This document shows, in pieces, positions 24,685 to 34,967 of a stretch of 64,000 nt of DNA; positions within the stretch are counted from its first letter, which is position 1, and each line of letters opens with the position of its first letter. The stretch is from Medicago truncatula. Lineage: Eukaryota; Streptophyta; Magnoliopsida; Fabales; Fabaceae. A program made the position numbers and the translations under genes. The stretch is taken from the NCBI RefSeq assembly GCF_003473485.1, contig NC_053044.1, positions 37,452,091 to 37,516,090 on the forward strand, in the 5' to 3' direction. Under the pieces are notes generated by a model. It did no database searches and was not told where the DNA came from. It saw only the letters and a list, made by a program, of their open reading frames with translations.

Positions 24685-25073
24685 GGCTTAAATAGGTATT
24701 TCGTCCTGCAAATATAGACCTTTTGAATTTTCGTACCTTAAGTTACTAATCCTTCCAATCTGCCACTGCAAATATTAATTATTTGAAAAATGGTCCTAAT
24801 TACATCTGATTAGTAACTTCAGGACGAAAATTCAAATGACCTATATTTGCAGGGACGAAAAACCTATTTAAGCCAACCACTTCGCCCAATCATCACTTGC
24901 CACATGGGCACCACGTCGCTAACGACAACCCATCTTAGCAAAAAAAAAAAAAACTAATTAGGACCAAAAGTCAAATGATTAATATCTGTAGTGACAAATT
25001 GGAAGGATTACTAACTTCATGGACGAAAATTCAAATGATATATATTTGCATCTACGAAAGACATATTTAAGTC
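24685..25073. mobile_element. Mutator-like MITE with internal inverted copy of its end
   Basis: The left end is GGCTTAAATAGGTATTTCGT and the right end, inverted, GACTTAAATATGTCTTTCGT. A perfect 9-bp TSD ATTTGATTA lies at 24676-24684 and 25074-25082. An extra inverted copy of the left end (GACGAAAAACCTATTTAAGC) ends at 24874 inside the element, so 24685-24874 alone looks like a shorter hairpin element. Confidence 0.8.
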
Positions 25074-25082
25074 ATTTGATTA

Positions 25083-25820
25083 TCATATGAATAATGCACA
25101 TATCAAAATAAGGTTACTAATGTGGAAGAGATGAAGAACTAGGTTTGAATCGTTCACTAAGTCTATGTTTAGTTACCCGATGAAAACCGTCTAATGCGCG
25201 TTCTGTCTGATAAAAACAATTTCAACGTCTTTGGTTCTCCACCAACACTCAACCGCCGTCGTACATTTGCATTTTCAGAATCGATTTTATAGAAGATGCA
25301 CTCCCTAACTTCTTGGAATCGAGTCTCTCTGCCGTGATAGTAGACAGCCCCCATTTGTCTCTTTTACCTTTGAATTTTATCACTTTCTTTTACATTCCTT
25401 TTTATATTTGACAAATCCTCCAATTACATGAGAAATCCAGTGATTGTTGTATGTGTTACTTTTGTTGCTGCAAAGTTTTTATTTTTTTTATTTTAAAGTT
25501 ATCCAAACATAAATCACGTTTCATTCAACAAACTTTTAATCAAAATCAATTTTGTAAAATCAATTCAATGAAAATCAATTCACAACCAAACATACACTAA
25601 AATGAGTTACAAAACAAATTAAAGTGTAGAAAGCACCGATCACAAATGAGACAAGAGATGACAGCAAAGAAAAGGACAGTTGCATTACATAATTATTATA
25701 ACCTGACAGAAACAGAAACAGTATGCACGAGAAGAGAAACAGTAGCATCTCAAGAGGGTCCAAACAACCATAATAAAAAGGTGGTGAGTGAGTGACTGAA
25801 AATATACAGCAAAAACTAAT
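25083..25820. promoter_or_regulatory. Upstream region of argininosuccinate synthase
   Basis: Intergenic and 5' leader of the gene starting at 25821. No transcription start could be placed. A short minus-strand open frame at 25169-25354 has no recognisable product and is not called. Confidence 0.35.
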
Positions 25821-28800
25821 ATGGCGCAGTTGAATGCAATTCTTACATACTCATCCCCAGCTATTGCTCCTACCAAACATGCAAAAGGTATTATATATAC
25901 TTCACATTTTCCTAGCTCTATCTATGATCTTTTTTTGTGTGCAAATATTTCATCTTGCAGATTATACAAAAACAGTTGACATTTTTGAGAACTGTGGTTG
26001 AACCAATTTTGGTATCTGCACCCTCCTAACTGTTGTTTACTATGTTTTATGATTGTAGAGCACCTGCTGCATCACCGGTTCTGCCAGGCAAAGCCTTCTT
26101 CATTAAGAGAGGTGCCCTTAAAAATTCACAAACATGCATGCATGGATGCATTTAGATCCACTGTTTGAACTTTAGTATTTTTCTTTCTTGTGATATGCAT
26201 GTGTTTTTTGTGGATATTTTATTTGTCTGATGGTTCTTTCTTTTGCATGTTTTGGAATTTTGTACTTTTACATAGTTGAGTCCAAGAAGAAGTTTTGGTG
26301 CTGCAAGTAAACCTCAAGGTGAGATTGTTTGGCTAAACAACATGATTGACATATGTATTTATGAAGCACCAGCACATACACTGGACACGACACTAACACA
26401 TAGACGCCAATAATAATTTGAGAAAATTGAAGTGCTTAAATGTAAACCATGGGTCAGTGTCATACACCAGAATCCAGATATGTTCAGTGTTATCTGATAA
26501 TTGAGTTTTAAGTTTAATGTCTCTAACAGTGAAGTTTTATTGAAATGCAGTTATAAAAGCTGTGCTATATAAAGACGTAGAAATTTCTGAGACCAAGAAG
26601 GTTGCTGGACTAAAAGGTAAATTGAATAAGGTTGTTCTGGCTTATAGTGGTGGCTTAGACACATCGGTTGTTGTCCCCTGGCTGAGGTATATAAATATTA
26701 TTTTATTTTGTTTTGTTCCTTTTCAAATTCTCACAATTTAGATTTCTATTTAATTTAACAATATTTGATGTTTATTTATATTTCAGAGAGAACTATGGCT
26801 GTGATGTTGTTTGCTTCACTGCTGATCTAGGCCAAGTATGTTCTAATCTGTACATAAATATGATAAATAGTCTCTAATGTATATAAAATCCTTCAATTTA
26901 GTCCCTGCTATTAAGATTCAGATGTCAAAGACTAAATTGCAGGATTTCATACACTTTAGAAACTGAATTGACTGATGTCATTTACTTTAATTGCTGCATG
27001 CTTGATTAACAAATGCAAATTTTCTTAGGGGGCAAGTGAATTGGAAGGTTTAGAAGAGAAGGCAAAAGCCAGCGGAGCTTCTCAGTTAGTCGTGAAGGAT
27101 TTGAAGGAGGAATTTGTTAGGGATTATGTATTCCCTTGCCTGCGTGCCGGTGCAATTTATGAGAGGAAGTATTTGCTTGGAACTGCAATAGCTCGCCCTG
27201 TAATTGCAAAGGTACAATTCTGCTTTGGTTCTTAGCTTGCTAAGTTAATTAAAAGCAGTAATGTCAACCCTTATGCTTTTAGATTGATTTTTTTTTTGCA
27301 TTAAATCTCTATTCATGAAGCTATTTTTTTTAGTTGTTCGGAGTTGGCCCAAGGGTACTGACACTTGCTATGAGCCTCTAACCCACTCCGCTCAACTCCT
27401 ACATAGCTCACCTCCGTTAAGAGTCTCATATTGGAGGAGATCTAGTCTGAAAAAGTGTTGTGAGAGACATCTCTCACCTTATAAGTCGATTTTGTAGGGT
27501 TGTCGTTCATGTTCCAGACAGGGACCCAACCCATCTGCTAAGATGGTATCAGAATATTTCCAACATCTGTTGTTGGCCTGCCCAAATAGTTCACACTCCA
27601 ATGAAATTTTTCCTTAATTGCAGCCCCAGCCAGTTTTGTAAGGTTGAGTCAGACCCAACTCAAATTCTAAGAACCTCCGTTTTGATATCTATAAAAATTG
27701 TACATAGAAGATACTATCTCATAATTTGTTCACTCTAAGGCCTCACCTAACTTTAGATCTTACCTTCCCTTAGGCGGCTAGCCCTGTGTTACCTCTCAGT
27801 ATCACTTTCATATTTTACAAGAATCATAATGACAATCATTATGTTCACTCTTCTGCTAATGACACGTTCCGAATTTCACATGTCTATTCTCTTCCGTTTG
27901 TTCTCAACATTTGTGCAACCTTCTATCTAGTATTGATGTCTACTGACTTGATAGGCTATGGTGGATATTGCCAATGAAGTTGGAGCTGATGCTGTCTCGC
28001 ATGGTTGTACAGGGAAAGGAAATGATCAGGCATGTATTATTTACAATTAGGCTCACACACCAATTAATCATGCCAATTATTTTCTTCTAACGTGTTCGAT
28101 TTATGATTCTTAAGGTTCGATTTGAACTCTCCTTTTTTGCTCTGAATCCCAAGTTAAATGTCGTGGCTCCATGGAGGGAGTGGGATATTACAGGGAGAGA
28201 AGATGCTATTGAGTATGCTAAGAAGCATGATGTACCGGTTCCTGTAACCAAAAAATCCATATATAGCAGGGATAGGAACCTTTGGCACATAACTCATGAG
28301 GTAGGTTTTCAAGTTATCTTAATTGCAGCTCTCAATCTAATTGAAAGTAACCAATACTATGTTTTATGATTTGTTGTCACGACATTTTTTTTCTTCCCTC
28401 ATTTAAGATTTCGTTCAAAAGTGAAGACATTTTCTCTTATACGCTTCCAATTTGTGACAATGAAGGGTGATGTTTTGGAAGATCCAGCAAATGAACCTAA
28501 AAAGGATATGTACATGTTGACTGTAGACCCAGAGGATGCTCCAAACGAGCCAGAGTAAGCATGTTGTAAATGACTTTATTTATAACCATATTTTTTAAAA
28601 AGGCCCATAAGTTATGGGCCATTGAGGCATCATTATTCGTTAGTTATATTTGAATGTGATTATCAAGGATCGCAACATGGCTGCAACCAGCCTTAACCGT
28701 AACAGGACCACGATTAAGGCTGCATCAGCCACATTTGACCATGCTTCTTAGTGATATCAAAGATAGTGACGCGGCCACAACCATTAATGCAAATTAAAAC

Positions 28801-29416
28801 ATTCATTATATCCAGAATTAGCTCTCGTTTAGTTTCACTACTTACTTGGAAAGTGTGTCGCAGATATGTGGAGATTGGATTTGAGTTAGGCATTCCAGTA
28901 TCGCTGAACGGGAAGAGGCTTTCTCCAGGAAATTTGGTTGCTGAGCTGAATGAGATAGGTGGAAGGCATGGAATAGGCCGTGTCGACTTGGTTGAAGACC
29001 GCATTGTAGGCATGAAGAGCCGAGGAGTTTACGAAACTCCAGGTGGCACCATTCTCTTCACTGCAGCAAGAGACTTAGAGACTTTGACTCTTGATCGTGA
29101 AACACTTCAGCTTAAAGACTCATTAGCACTTAAATATGCAGAGTTAGTGTATGCTGGAAGATGGTTTGATCCACTTCGCGAATCGATGGATTCATTCATG
29201 GAGAAGATCTCACAGACTACAACAGGTTCAGTGAGTTTGAAACTGTATAAAGGTAGTGCTTCTGTGACGGGTCGGAAGAGTCCTTATAGTTTATATAGGG
29301 AAGATATTTCTTCATTTGAGAGTGGGGAGATATATAATCATGCTGATGCTGTTGGGTTTATAAAGCTTTATGGTCTTCCAATGAGGATCAGAGCCATGAT
29401 GGAACAAGGCATTTAA
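25821..29416 (+). CDS. Argininosuccinate synthase, chloroplast
   Basis: Ten exons: 25821-25887, 26059-26111, 26276-26318, 26551-26686, 26787-26835, 27029-27211, 27955-28029, 28115-28300, 28466-28554 and 28864-29416. They join without a frame break to 477 residues. The enzyme joins citrulline and aspartate using ATP in arginine synthesis (EC 6.3.4.5). The first roughly 75 residues (rich in Ser, His, Arg) fit a transit peptide. Then come [20 protein letters not shown] (the PP-loop SGGLDTS), [95 protein letters not shown] and [20 protein letters not shown], all expected for the family. Intron 7 uses a GC donor (CAG-GCATGT). Intron 6 contains a retrotransposon remnant. The 3' half is duplicated as a pseudogene at 34968-36298. 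Confidence 0.96.
27330..27790 (+). mobile_element. TRIM-like LTR remnant in intron 6 of argininosuccinate synthase
   Basis: The segment contains GAGTCTCATATTGGAGGAGA, AGACATCTCTCACCTTATAA and GATTTTGTAGGGTTG, words common in short plant LTRs. It is followed at 27544-27553 by TGGTATCAGA, the initiator-Met tRNA primer-binding site. A partial second LTR-like piece (CCAGTTTTGTAAGGTTGAGT) follows at about 27630. No coding sequence is present, as expected for a terminal-repeat retrotransposon in miniature. The boundaries are approximate. Confidence 0.55.
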
Positions 29417-30224
29417 ATGTTACTTTGTTTGGACTATTATGTGTGTGTGTGTCTTGCTTGTTCTTGACAATGTTTGTGGAACTTTTATTATTGTGGGAAA
29501 TAAATGACGTGAAGTGATTGGCATGTGCTTAGAGAAGCAAACTTGATTCGAATAAAGCTATTTGTTTGGCAAAACTGCATCATGAATCCTTTATTACCAT
29601 TTTTCATGTCGAGTTAGTCATTTATGTTTAAAAATGTTTAAGAATGTCAATATTTTGGACCAAACTTCACTTTTCATCCTACGCTATCAAAAGCCTTACG
29701 TGGCCATTCAAAAAGATAAATTACATTTTCGATTCATCAAGAAAACATCTAAATTACATCATAGTGAGTGTTATAATATCCAATCCATCAAAATTAACAC
29801 ATCTTTTTTAGTTTTTATCTAAGGTTGTGATTTTCTTGTCAAAGATGGTGTACATAATTGTGGTGCTGAGTGATGAAACATTTGTTATAGTAAATCACTC
29901 ATTGATTATGTACACAAATTTGTAATAGAAGTGGATTAAGAAAGAAAGTTGGATCAATGGATTGAACATTTTTAAAGATAAATGATTAATTTGACAAAAC
30001 AAAAAAGATAAAAATTTGCAGTTTTACCAATCATATAATTATTTCCACTCAATCAATTCAGATTCACGCTCAATCAATTCAAAGTGCAAAGTGATTAGGT
30101 TATAAAAATAAGAATGCAAAGTGGCCAGGGCCCAGGGGGCATTAATTTGTTAAACAAGTGTAGTGCTCAGAGAGGACTTTAAGCAATTTTGTAACAATAA
30201 TACTATATACTGTGATAGTTATTA
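29417..30224. other. 3' flank of argininosuccinate synthase, part of the duplicated block
   Basis: 3' UTR and intergenic DNA. 29640-30200 corresponds to 36300-36780 downstream of the synthase pseudogene (shared GATTGTGAT, GTGTTGAG/GTGCTGAG, GATTCATACTCAAT-like words). No gene. Confidence 0.45.
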
Positions 30225-30515
30225 CTCCCTCCGTCAAATAATAACTGAGCCATTTGCACAAAAAAATGTCCAAAAATAACTGAGTCATTTCACTTTTCAA
30301 TACAATATTAAATATTTTTTTCCCTTTATAACTCTAATTAATACCACTTTCATCATTCTCAGTTCAATATATTCCACTTTACATTTATGATAGTGGAGAA
30401 TGCACCAATACTTAACAAGTGCACTTAAAATTATTTTTCTCTCTCCTTCATTTATACATTTTTCTTGATACGTGTGAAATGAGCTTTTGCCTCGGTTAAT
30501 CCGGGATGGAGGGAG
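30225..30515. mobile_element. Stowaway-like MITE, 291 bp
   Basis: TA-CTCCCTCCGTCAAATAATA at the left and AATCCGGGATGGAGGGAG-TA at the right are inverted and flanked by TA, the canonical Stowaway terminus. The element is absent from the matching place in the duplicate block near 36780, so it inserted after the duplication or was lost there. Confidence 0.85.
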
Positions 30516-30725
30516 TATATAACATATAATGTGTTCTATATAGTATATAGATATGCTATACTAATCAAAATGCTTGATAGATGAAAATTGACAGAATTGG
30601 AGCATGCAGTCAAGTACATTCCTACCCTTTAAGTATTTCAAAAGATGAAACATTGAAACAGTTGACATCTTTTGAAGCAGGTTGAAGCAAAACATTATAA
30701 ATGACTGTTAGTGATAGTGAGAGTA

Positions 30726-31314
30726 TCAAACTCCATGATCCCCATCAGCAGTTGTCTGGACTTGAGAAGCATACTGCAAGTTCCAAAGGACATCCTCAAT
30801 CGATGGCCGACTCCACGACTTGGTAGATATACACTTGTTAGTTATAGAAATCACAATAGATAGAGATTCTTTGCAGCAAGTAGCTTGCAGAACTTGGTCC
30901 AATATTTGAAGGAAGCCTGTAAATTGGAGTATGCTGAATTAACTATCTTAGCGAGTTTAGCAGGATAGTTATGAGAACAATTTATATCTTATATATAAAA
31001 ACAGTTTAACCGCATTCTACCTATGATTATAAAACAACTTATAGATAAGTGTTTATGATAAACCTATAGTCAATAAGCAATTAATTAAGCTGATTACTCA
31101 TACACACCCTAAAAAAGTGAATTGAGCTAACTTGCAAACTTGTTTTTTCTGTAATTGGAAGGTTATATGATCAAGTAATCAGAACATGTTTTTATGTATA
31201 TATACCGTTGCATTCAGTACAGATGCTTCTCTTTTAGCAATGGAAGGTCCAACAAGTACCTCAAGTAATATGAATCCGAAGCTATAAATATCATCCTCTA
31301 GCTTTTTCATTTGC
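30726..31314 (-). pseudogene. LRR receptor-like kinase, 3'-end fragment (two exons)
   Basis: Two exon remnants match the last two exons of the kinase gene at 37018-40751. 31314-31206 reads MKKLEDDIYSFGFILLEVLV as in the parent. 30916-30726 contains SIVISITNKCISTKSWSRPS and ends VQTTADGDHGV before a stop. Relative to the parent the second exon has lost about 22 bp near its start, which breaks the frame, and everything upstream (LRRs, membrane span, kinase N-lobe) is missing. It lies downstream of intact argininosuccinate synthase just as the parent lies downstream of the synthase pseudogene, so it is one end of a segmental duplication. Confidence 0.85.
30945..31110. repeat. Dispersed MITE-like repeat
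   Basis: Shares AGCAATTAATTAAGCTGATT, ACAGTTTAACCGCATTCTAC and ATAAGTGTTTATGATAAACC with the family at 1072-1354 and with 37240-37410. It lies in the intron of the kinase fragment and its twin lies in the matching intron of the parent gene, so it pre-dates the duplication. Confidence 0.6.
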
Positions 31315-31658
31315 CTGAAATCACCTTAAAATCTGAAATGTTTCAATGTGTTTTGGAGGTTTTTATGGGATATTTATGTTGTTTGGATTCTATAAAGTGC
31401 ACGAGAAGCGGTCAAATATTTAAAGTAAAGATCATTTGGATACCAATATAGTTTGGCTTCTACTTAGATGATTAGCATTTTAACCATTTGGTGGAGGGTT
31501 TAATCTTTGACCAATGCATAAGAAAAATCAATTATTGAAAGATGTCAATCTCTTAAATAGATCTTAATTATCTCAAAAGTATTAGTCTTCACGGTTGCTT
31601 TTTTTCCCGATTTTATTTTATGTTATAAAACGTCAGTATTATACGGCTTTTATACTTA

Positions 31659-32479
31659 GGGGGTGTATTGGATTAAGATTTTAAAGGACAATTTTTGTTT
31701 AAAAAAGTCTTGAGAATTTTAAAAGACTTTGCAAAATTTTGATGACTTTGATGATTTTAAAAGACTATTAAGGATTTCAATGGATTTAATTCATAAGATT
31801 TTAAAGGATTTGAAATGATTTTATGTATTTCAAGAGATTTCAACAGATTTTATGAATTTTAAGAAATAATTGAAAAAAATATCATAACACACTCTCTTTC
31901 ACAAAATCTCAATAAAGACTCTTTTATTTATTTGATTTTATTTTTTACAGGAGAGCTAGAGCTACAAAATCTCAATAAAGTCTCTTTTATTTATTTTATT
32001 TTATTTATTACGGGAGAGCTAGAGCTAGAGAGAAAGAGAGTGAAGGAATCAGAGAGAGAGAGAGAGAGAGAAGTTTTTTACGGGAGAGCTAGGGAGAGAG
32101 GGAGAGAGAAGGAAGGGGAGAGAGAGAGAGAGGAGAGGAAAAGAGAGAGTAAGAGAGAAGGGATGAGAGAGAGGGAGATATACTAAAATCCTAAAAGAAA
32201 AAACAATTCTAAGAAGTAAGAAATCTCATGTTTTTATAAAAGACTTTTTCATGCTAAAATTTCACTAGAAAATCCCTCAAAATCCATCAAAATCTGATTT
32301 ATTAAACAATCCTTCGAAATTTGAATGATTTTGAATACCACTGGATTTTTTTTAAGTGATTAAGAGTCTTGATTGAATACCACAAGACTTTTTTTAAATG
32401 ACAAAGAATCTTGATTGAATACTTTTTCATGATAAAAAAGTCTTTCAAAATCCCTTAGAATCATGATCCAATACACCCC
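31659..32479. mobile_element. PIF/Harbinger-like TIR element, 821 bp
   Basis: It begins GGGGGTGTATTGGATTAAGA and ends with the inverse ATCATGATCCAATACACCCC. TTA is present on both sides (31656-31658 and 32480-32482), the 3-bp TSD of PIF/Harbinger elements. Internal words such as AAAAGACTTT and AAAATC recur in both orientations. A purine tract (GA)n lies at about 32020-32180. No transposase ORF; the 84-codon open frame at 31932-32186 is just translated GA repeat. Confidence 0.7.
32020..32180. repeat. GA-rich microsatellite
   Basis: GAGAGAGAGA runs interrupted by a repeated TTTTACGGGAGAGCTAG-like phrase (near 31940, 32005 and 32075). It lies inside the Harbinger-like element. Confidence 0.85.
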
Positions 32480-32610
32480 TTACTTCATTTGTTAAAAAAA
32501 AAAAGTGCATATCGCCTCAGCCTCTCCCTCTCCCCCTCCCTCTCGCAGCTATAGACATCGTTAAGCTTTGATAGGAAGAGGCATTCCAGTCTATCAAATG
32601 TCGATTCATT

Positions 32611-32640
32611 CACAATAATAATAATAATAATAATAGTAAT
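32611..32640. repeat. AAT microsatellite in the PPR 5' region
   Basis: About nine AAT units (one AGT). In the PPR frame they would encode an Asn run just ahead of the conserved VDDIVSSF block. Confidence 0.85.
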
Positions 32641-32676
32641 ATCAATGTTGATGATATCGTTTCCTCATTCCATCAC

Positions 32677-34095
32677 ATGCTCCAAATTTCTCCAACCCCG
32701 CCCATTCTCCAATTTAACCACATTTTAGCTTCCCTTGTTAAGATCAACCATTACCCTACCGCTATTTCTCTTTTTCGTCAATTAGAATTCAATGGAATTA
32801 AACCATCTATCGTCACTCTCACTATTTTGATGAATTGTTACTGCCACACCGGCGGAATAACTTTTCTCTTTTCAATACTCACCAAAATTCTCAAGATGGG
32901 TTACGAGCCCAATTCCATAACATTCACTACCCTTATCAAAGGCATGTGTCTTAACGGTCAAGCTTACGAGGCTCTACTTTTCCACGACCATGTGGTTGCA
33001 CATGGATTTAAGCTGGACCAAGTTAGTTACGCTATCCTGATGAATGGGTTATGTAAAATGGGAGAAACAAGAGCAGCTATGCAAATGCTGAGAAAAACAT
33101 GGGTTAACGCTGACGTGGTAATGTATAGCACAATCATTGATAGTTTGTGTAAAGGAAAATTTGTAACCGATGCTTATAGGTTATATTCTGAAATGATTGC
33201 CAAGGGGATTTTTCCAAATGTTTATACTTTTAGCATACTAGTTGACGCACTATGCAAGGATCGAAAGGGGAAACAAGCTATGAATTTGTTGGCTATGATG
33301 ATGAAAAAAGGTGTAAAACCGAATGTTGTTACTTATGGTGCTATAATGGATGGATATTGCTTAGTTAATCAAGTGAACAAGGCTTTAAATATATTCAATG
33401 TGATGGTCCAGGAGGGAGTGGAGCCGAATGTTTGGTGCTACAATATCATTATTAATGGATTGTGCAAGAAAAAAAGGGTGGATGAAGCCATGAATCTCTT
33501 TAAAGAGATGCATTGGAAAAAGATTAATCCTGATGTGGTAACTTACAATATCCTTATTGATGGTTTGTGCAAATTAGGGAAAATCTCAACTTCTTTGGAG
33601 CTTGTTGATGAGATGCGTAGTATAGGGAAAACGGTCGATATAATCACTTATAATTCTTTATTGCATGCTTTATGCAAAAATCATCATCTCGACCAGGCAA
33701 TTACATTGGTTAAGGAAATTAAAGACCAAGGTATTCAGCCAAATGTTTGCACATATACTACACTAATTGATGGACTATGCAAAGATGGAAGACTTGAGGA
33801 TGCATATGTGATTTTTCAGGAGATTTTAACTGAAGGCTATCATATAACTGTTTGGACGTATAATGTTATGATAAATGGGCTTTGTAAGAAGGGTTTGTTT
33901 GATGAAGCACTTGCCTTGTTATCAAGAATGGAAGACAATGCTTGCATTCCTGATGCTGTAAGTTATGAAACAATTATTTATGCTCTCTCTGAAAAAGGTG
34001 AGACAGTTAAGACAAATAAACTTCTATGTGCAATGATTGTGAGAGGTCTTTCTAAAAGATTAAAAAAAAAAGTTAAGCTGTTGTTTAGTAACTAA
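32677..34095 (+). CDS. Pentatricopeptide repeat protein, P class (Rf-like)
   Basis: An intronless open frame of 472 residues made almost wholly of 35-residue PPR motifs. Typical units are VVTYGAIMDGYCLVNQVNKA, NVWCYNIIINGLCKKKRVDE, DVVTYNILIDGLCKLGKIST and NVCTYTTLIDGLCKDGRLED, about eleven in tandem. P-class PPR proteins bind organelle RNA in a sequence-specific way; the style resembles the Rf-like subfamily of legumes. The annotated Met is inside the usual N-terminal sequence: the same frame is open upstream to 32575 (an Asn run from an AAT microsatellite, then NVDDIVSSFHHML, which is conserved in relatives) but has no ATG before a TAG at 32572. The normal targeting peptide is therefore missing or encoded on an unseen upstream exon. 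The C-terminus after the last repeat is a basic tail (KRLKKKVKLL). Confidence 0.88.
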   Translation: MLQISPTPPILQFNHILASLVKINHYPTAISLFRQLEFNGIKPSIVTLTILMNCYCHTGGITFLFSILTKILKMGYEPNSITFTTLIKGMCLNGQAYEALLFHDHVVAHGFKLDQVSYAILMNGLCKMGETRAAMQMLRKTWVNADVVMYSTIIDSLCKGKFVTDAYRLYSEMIAKGIFPNVYTFSILVDALCKDRKGKQAMNLLAMMMKKGVKPNVVTYGAIMDGYCLVNQVNKALNIFNVMVQEGVEPNVWCYNIIINGLCKKKRVDEAMNLFKEMHWKKINPDVVTYNILIDGLCKLGKISTSLELVDEMRSIGKTVDIITYNSLLHALCKNHHLDQAITLVKEIKDQGIQPNVCTYTTLIDGLCKDGRLEDAYVIFQEILTEGYHITVWTYNVMINGLCKKGLFDEALALLSRMEDNACIPDAVSYETIIYALSEKGETVKTNKLLCAMIVRGLSKRLKKKVKLLFSN

Positions 34096-34892
34096 TTGTT
34101 ATTTTAGATTCATTTTAATATTGTATAAAAGAAATATAAGTTGAGGGACTCCAAGGTGTCTTAAATTATATGTTCTCGTTCGTTATTACATTCATTCTGT
34201 AACTACTTTTTAAATTGCACAAGTTAACTTATGCAGTTTTTACATACTTTTTTAGCTCCATAGATTAGTAGATCCTCACCTCTTTCTATAGTGAAGTGTT
34301 GGCTTGTCAGGTTAGCAAGAATTAAGCACACAAGATACACAGAGGAAATAGAAACTTTGGGGATTACTATTTTCAATGAATTTGGGTTTGTATGTTTATG
34401 TCCAAATTATATGTAGTGGCATATATTGTTAGATGAAATCTGTGTATGTTTCACATACAATCTGTACTTTCTATAAAAACATTATGAAAAAGAACCAGAA
34501 TTATAAGATGGCAGCACGTGACCTTAATTTCAATTGCAAGGGAAGGGAAGGACAGAGACAATTACAGATACATGTGTCAACTCGTATAGTTCAAGTTTCA
34601 TTGTCATTACAATAGATTTTTAACAAATTATCAATTGCCGTTCTTGTCAAAATTGTTGGTTATAATTTAGTCTAATTCTGTTAATGATGTTTTTTTTACG
34701 TTTAGCATGACAACTATTGCCGATCTTAATGACAAGTGGGCTGCATATGCGAGTCTGGAGGATGGAATGATACACCCAATTTTTTTAATGTTGCTTAAAT
34801 GTTTATCAAGCAATTAGGGATCTAAGAGTTTAAGCCTTTTCATTTGTTTTAATTTTGGTTATTAATAAGGGGTAACAAATCATTTCTGCTAT
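34096..34892. other. Intergenic between the PPR gene and the duplicated block
   Basis: 3' flank of the PPR gene; no gene seen. Homology to intron 7 of argininosuccinate synthase begins abruptly at about 34893 (ATTAGGCTCACACACCAATT), which marks the left duplication junction. Confidence 0.5.
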
Positions 34893-34967
34893 TAGGCTCA
34901 CACACCAATTAATCATGCCAATTATTTTTTTCTACCGTGTTACATATAATTATTTATAATTGTTAAG

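Noticed and set aside
31932-32186. 84-codon frame rich in Arg-Glu
   Set aside because: It is simply translated GA microsatellite inside a mobile element.
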